From NCBI RefSeq assembly GCF_000711695.1, contig NW_013546965.1:1-64000 (forward strand): 64,000 nucleotides of DNA, read 5' to 3'. The translations under genes and the position numbers were made by a program. Shown here one piece after another: positions 62,409-64,000 of this stretch. Position 1 is the stretch's first letter. Each line of letters opens with the position of its first letter. The notes beneath the pieces are model-generated. The model was not told the DNA's origin. It did not search any database and saw nothing but the letters and a program-made list of their open reading frames with translations. The DNA comes from Tilletiaria anomala UBC 951 (lineage: Eukaryota; Basidiomycota; Exobasidiomycetes; Georgefischeriales; Tilletiariaceae).

Positions 62409-62455
62409 TATTCTTTATAAACAGAGGCACAATAAAAAAAAGAAATACAGCACAT

Positions 62456-63945
62456 CTACGCCTCGGCCTTGGCCCGTTTCCGTGAAGATGAGCGTGAGCC
62501 GCCGCTGCCGATGGCATTCGCAGCTGTATTCGCACGCGATACACCCGCTTCAGGAACATCCTCCTTCTTTGCCCTTTTCAGAGCGCGAATGCACGAGCCG
62601 GCTGTCGAGATGGGTTTTCCGTCCGCTTCCGCCGCGGCCGACTCGTCATCTTCCTTGGCGTGCGAGGATCCGCTGCGACGCTTGCTCTTGGGTTTTCCTG
62701 GGCTAGCATCGATATCGGCGTCGCCTTCGGCTTTGTGGAGCGACATCTTCTTGCTGTACGTTCGGCTATGCACGAACCCATGCTGGCGGAGCGGACACGG
62801 CCGTGCTTCCCTTCCCTTCTTCCTTTCATCCTGCGCACCTGCGGCGCCTGCGCCTGCGTCACCGCTCGCAAGCCCCGACTGCTCTTCTAGATCTTCTCTG
62901 TCCCTCTCATCTTCCGCTCCGCTCTGCACGCCGCCGTTCGACGAGCCGTTGTCCATCTCGACAGTGGCGAATCCGCGCGCGGAGCATGCGCCGCACATCT
63001 TGCCGTGCTTAATGAGCAGGACGTGCAGCGGGTACTTGAGGGGCGGCGGGAGGCGCTCCTCGAGGTGGTAGCATGTCTGGTCGCGCGTGGCAGTGTCCGG
63101 GACCCAGCCGAGCATCTTGCTGAGACGCCAAACGTGTGTGTCGACGGCGATTGTGTCGCGGCCGATGCAAAACATCAACACACACGTCGCCACCTTGGGC
63201 CCGACGCCAGGGAAGGCGAGCAGCTCGCGCATAATCGCGCCGTCCGCAACATCGGGTGCGTGCAGGTGGTCGAGCGACAGGCAGCCGTGGCGCTGCCGCG
63301 TTTGCTCGAGGATCGCGCGGATGGTCCGCGCCTTGCTGTTCGCCAGGCCGCCGCAGCGGATTGCCTCGACGAGCTCGGTGTGCGGCGCGTCAAGGATCGC
63401 CTCCCAGTTTTGCCGCCCGAAGCGCGCAACGAGCGACTTGTGTGCCGCCGTCGAGTTGCGGCTCGACGTGTTGCACGAGAGCACCGTACGGATCAGTGCA
63501 TCGAGAACGGACGGTCTACGTCAGGTGTCTTTCGATCAGCTTGTCTCTCCATTGCACCGTAAAGTGTTCTCGACACACCATCGCGCCAAAGCGAGACTCA
63601 CACATTTCCACAACCCCCCCAGTTGTCGTCACTCTGCGGCTTTCGGTGTCTCGGCAGCATAGTCTCACCTGCCTCCTCGCCCTTCCTGTACCCGTGCCAA
63701 TCAGCGAGTAGGTATGCAACCTTCTCCGCCTCTTCTGCTGTGGGATACGCAAAACCGGGGAAGGGGCCGGCAAGGGACGATTGCGAGTAGGCGGCTAGTT
63801 TGCGAGCGGAGAGCTGTTGCGACTTACTTTCAGCGCTGTCCGGCGTCTCTTGTTGCTTTTCTGGGTGCCGGTCGTCCTCTTTGGATAGAGGGCGGACGCT
63901 GTCGGTATTCGTGGTTCTACCGTTGCGCCGCGCGCGAAGAGTCAT
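62456..63945 (-). CDS. Endonuclease III-like (HhH-GPD) DNA glycosylase
   Basis: Exons 63945-63602 and 63515-62456 with an 86-nt intron give 467 residues. The intron joins GGCGNV to PSVLDALIRTVLSCNTSS, the expected start of the HhH-GPD fold. The hairpin LLAFPGVGPKVATCV contains the catalytic Lys (~222), and VDTHVWRL the catalytic Asp (~240). Their 18-residue spacing equals that of K120 and D138 in E. coli Nth. The enzyme would remove oxidised pyrimidines or other lesions in the nucleus or mitochondria. After the fold only CGAC remains of the usual four-Cys iron-sulfur motif, followed by a ~150-residue Lys/Ser-rich tail with nuclear-localisation-like KPKSKRR. The window ends 55 bp upstream of the start. 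Confidence 0.88.
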
Positions 63946-64000
63946 GAGGGCAGGAGCGGCAGTGGCTGTGGCAGCTTGAGGTGGCGCTGGTACGGTTTCC

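Overview
This 64 kb window is nuclear DNA of a filamentous or dimorphic basidiomycete fungus. Four things point there: short GT-AG introns (mostly 60-115 nt), moderately GC-rich compact genes, a class V chitin synthase with a myosin-like head, and basidiomycete-style protein architectures. Ustilaginomycotina is the most likely subphylum, but that is inference. I found no viral, LTR, Polinton or DNA-transposon element, no convincing tRNA or rRNA gene and no CRISPR. All gene models were built by hand from reading frames, splice consensus, phase and family motifs.

Layout, left to right: an alpha/beta hydrolase (+, 981-2783); a secreted or membrane-anchored alpha/beta hydrolase (-, 4057-5996); a family-16 lysine methyltransferase-like protein (-); the CCAAT-binding histone-fold subunit HAP3/NF-YB (-), divergent from a STIMATE/YPL162C-family membrane protein (+); a 2030-aa class V myosin-chitin synthase (-); a KCH-family K+ transporter (-); the cullin-neddylation factor DCN1 (-); an unidentified 1120-aa low-complexity protein (-); a hybrid histidine kinase (+); an NDUFAF3-like mitochondrial protein (+); a divergent pair of splicing genes, LSM3 (-) and U1-C (+); a divergent pair of 40S-biogenesis genes, DBP8 (-) and NOP14 (+); UGP1 (+). 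A decayed stretch (about 49.6-51.7 kb) follows, with an isochorismatase-like pseudogene and a SET-domain pseudogene. The right end holds a coiled-coil protein (-), a mitochondrial rhodanese (+), an ABC-F ATPase (+), an unidentified membrane-anchored protein (-), a small candidate gene (+) and an endonuclease III-like glycosylase (-).

Functional links: HAP3 (respiratory gene regulation), NDUFAF3-like and the rhodanese are mitochondrial themes. Chitin synthase V and UGP1 (UDP-glucose supply) serve cell-wall synthesis. LSM3/U1-C and DBP8/NOP14 are functionally matched divergent pairs that probably share promoters.

The most unusual signals concern gene structure. A 4-nt microexon completes the Walker A motif of the ABC-F gene. 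Two to three introns need a GC donor (GCGAGT/GCGCGT), one of them in U1-C, itself a 5' splice-site recognition protein. The DCN1 start codon appears to be alone in its coding exon. I did not find a clearly new multi-gene system.
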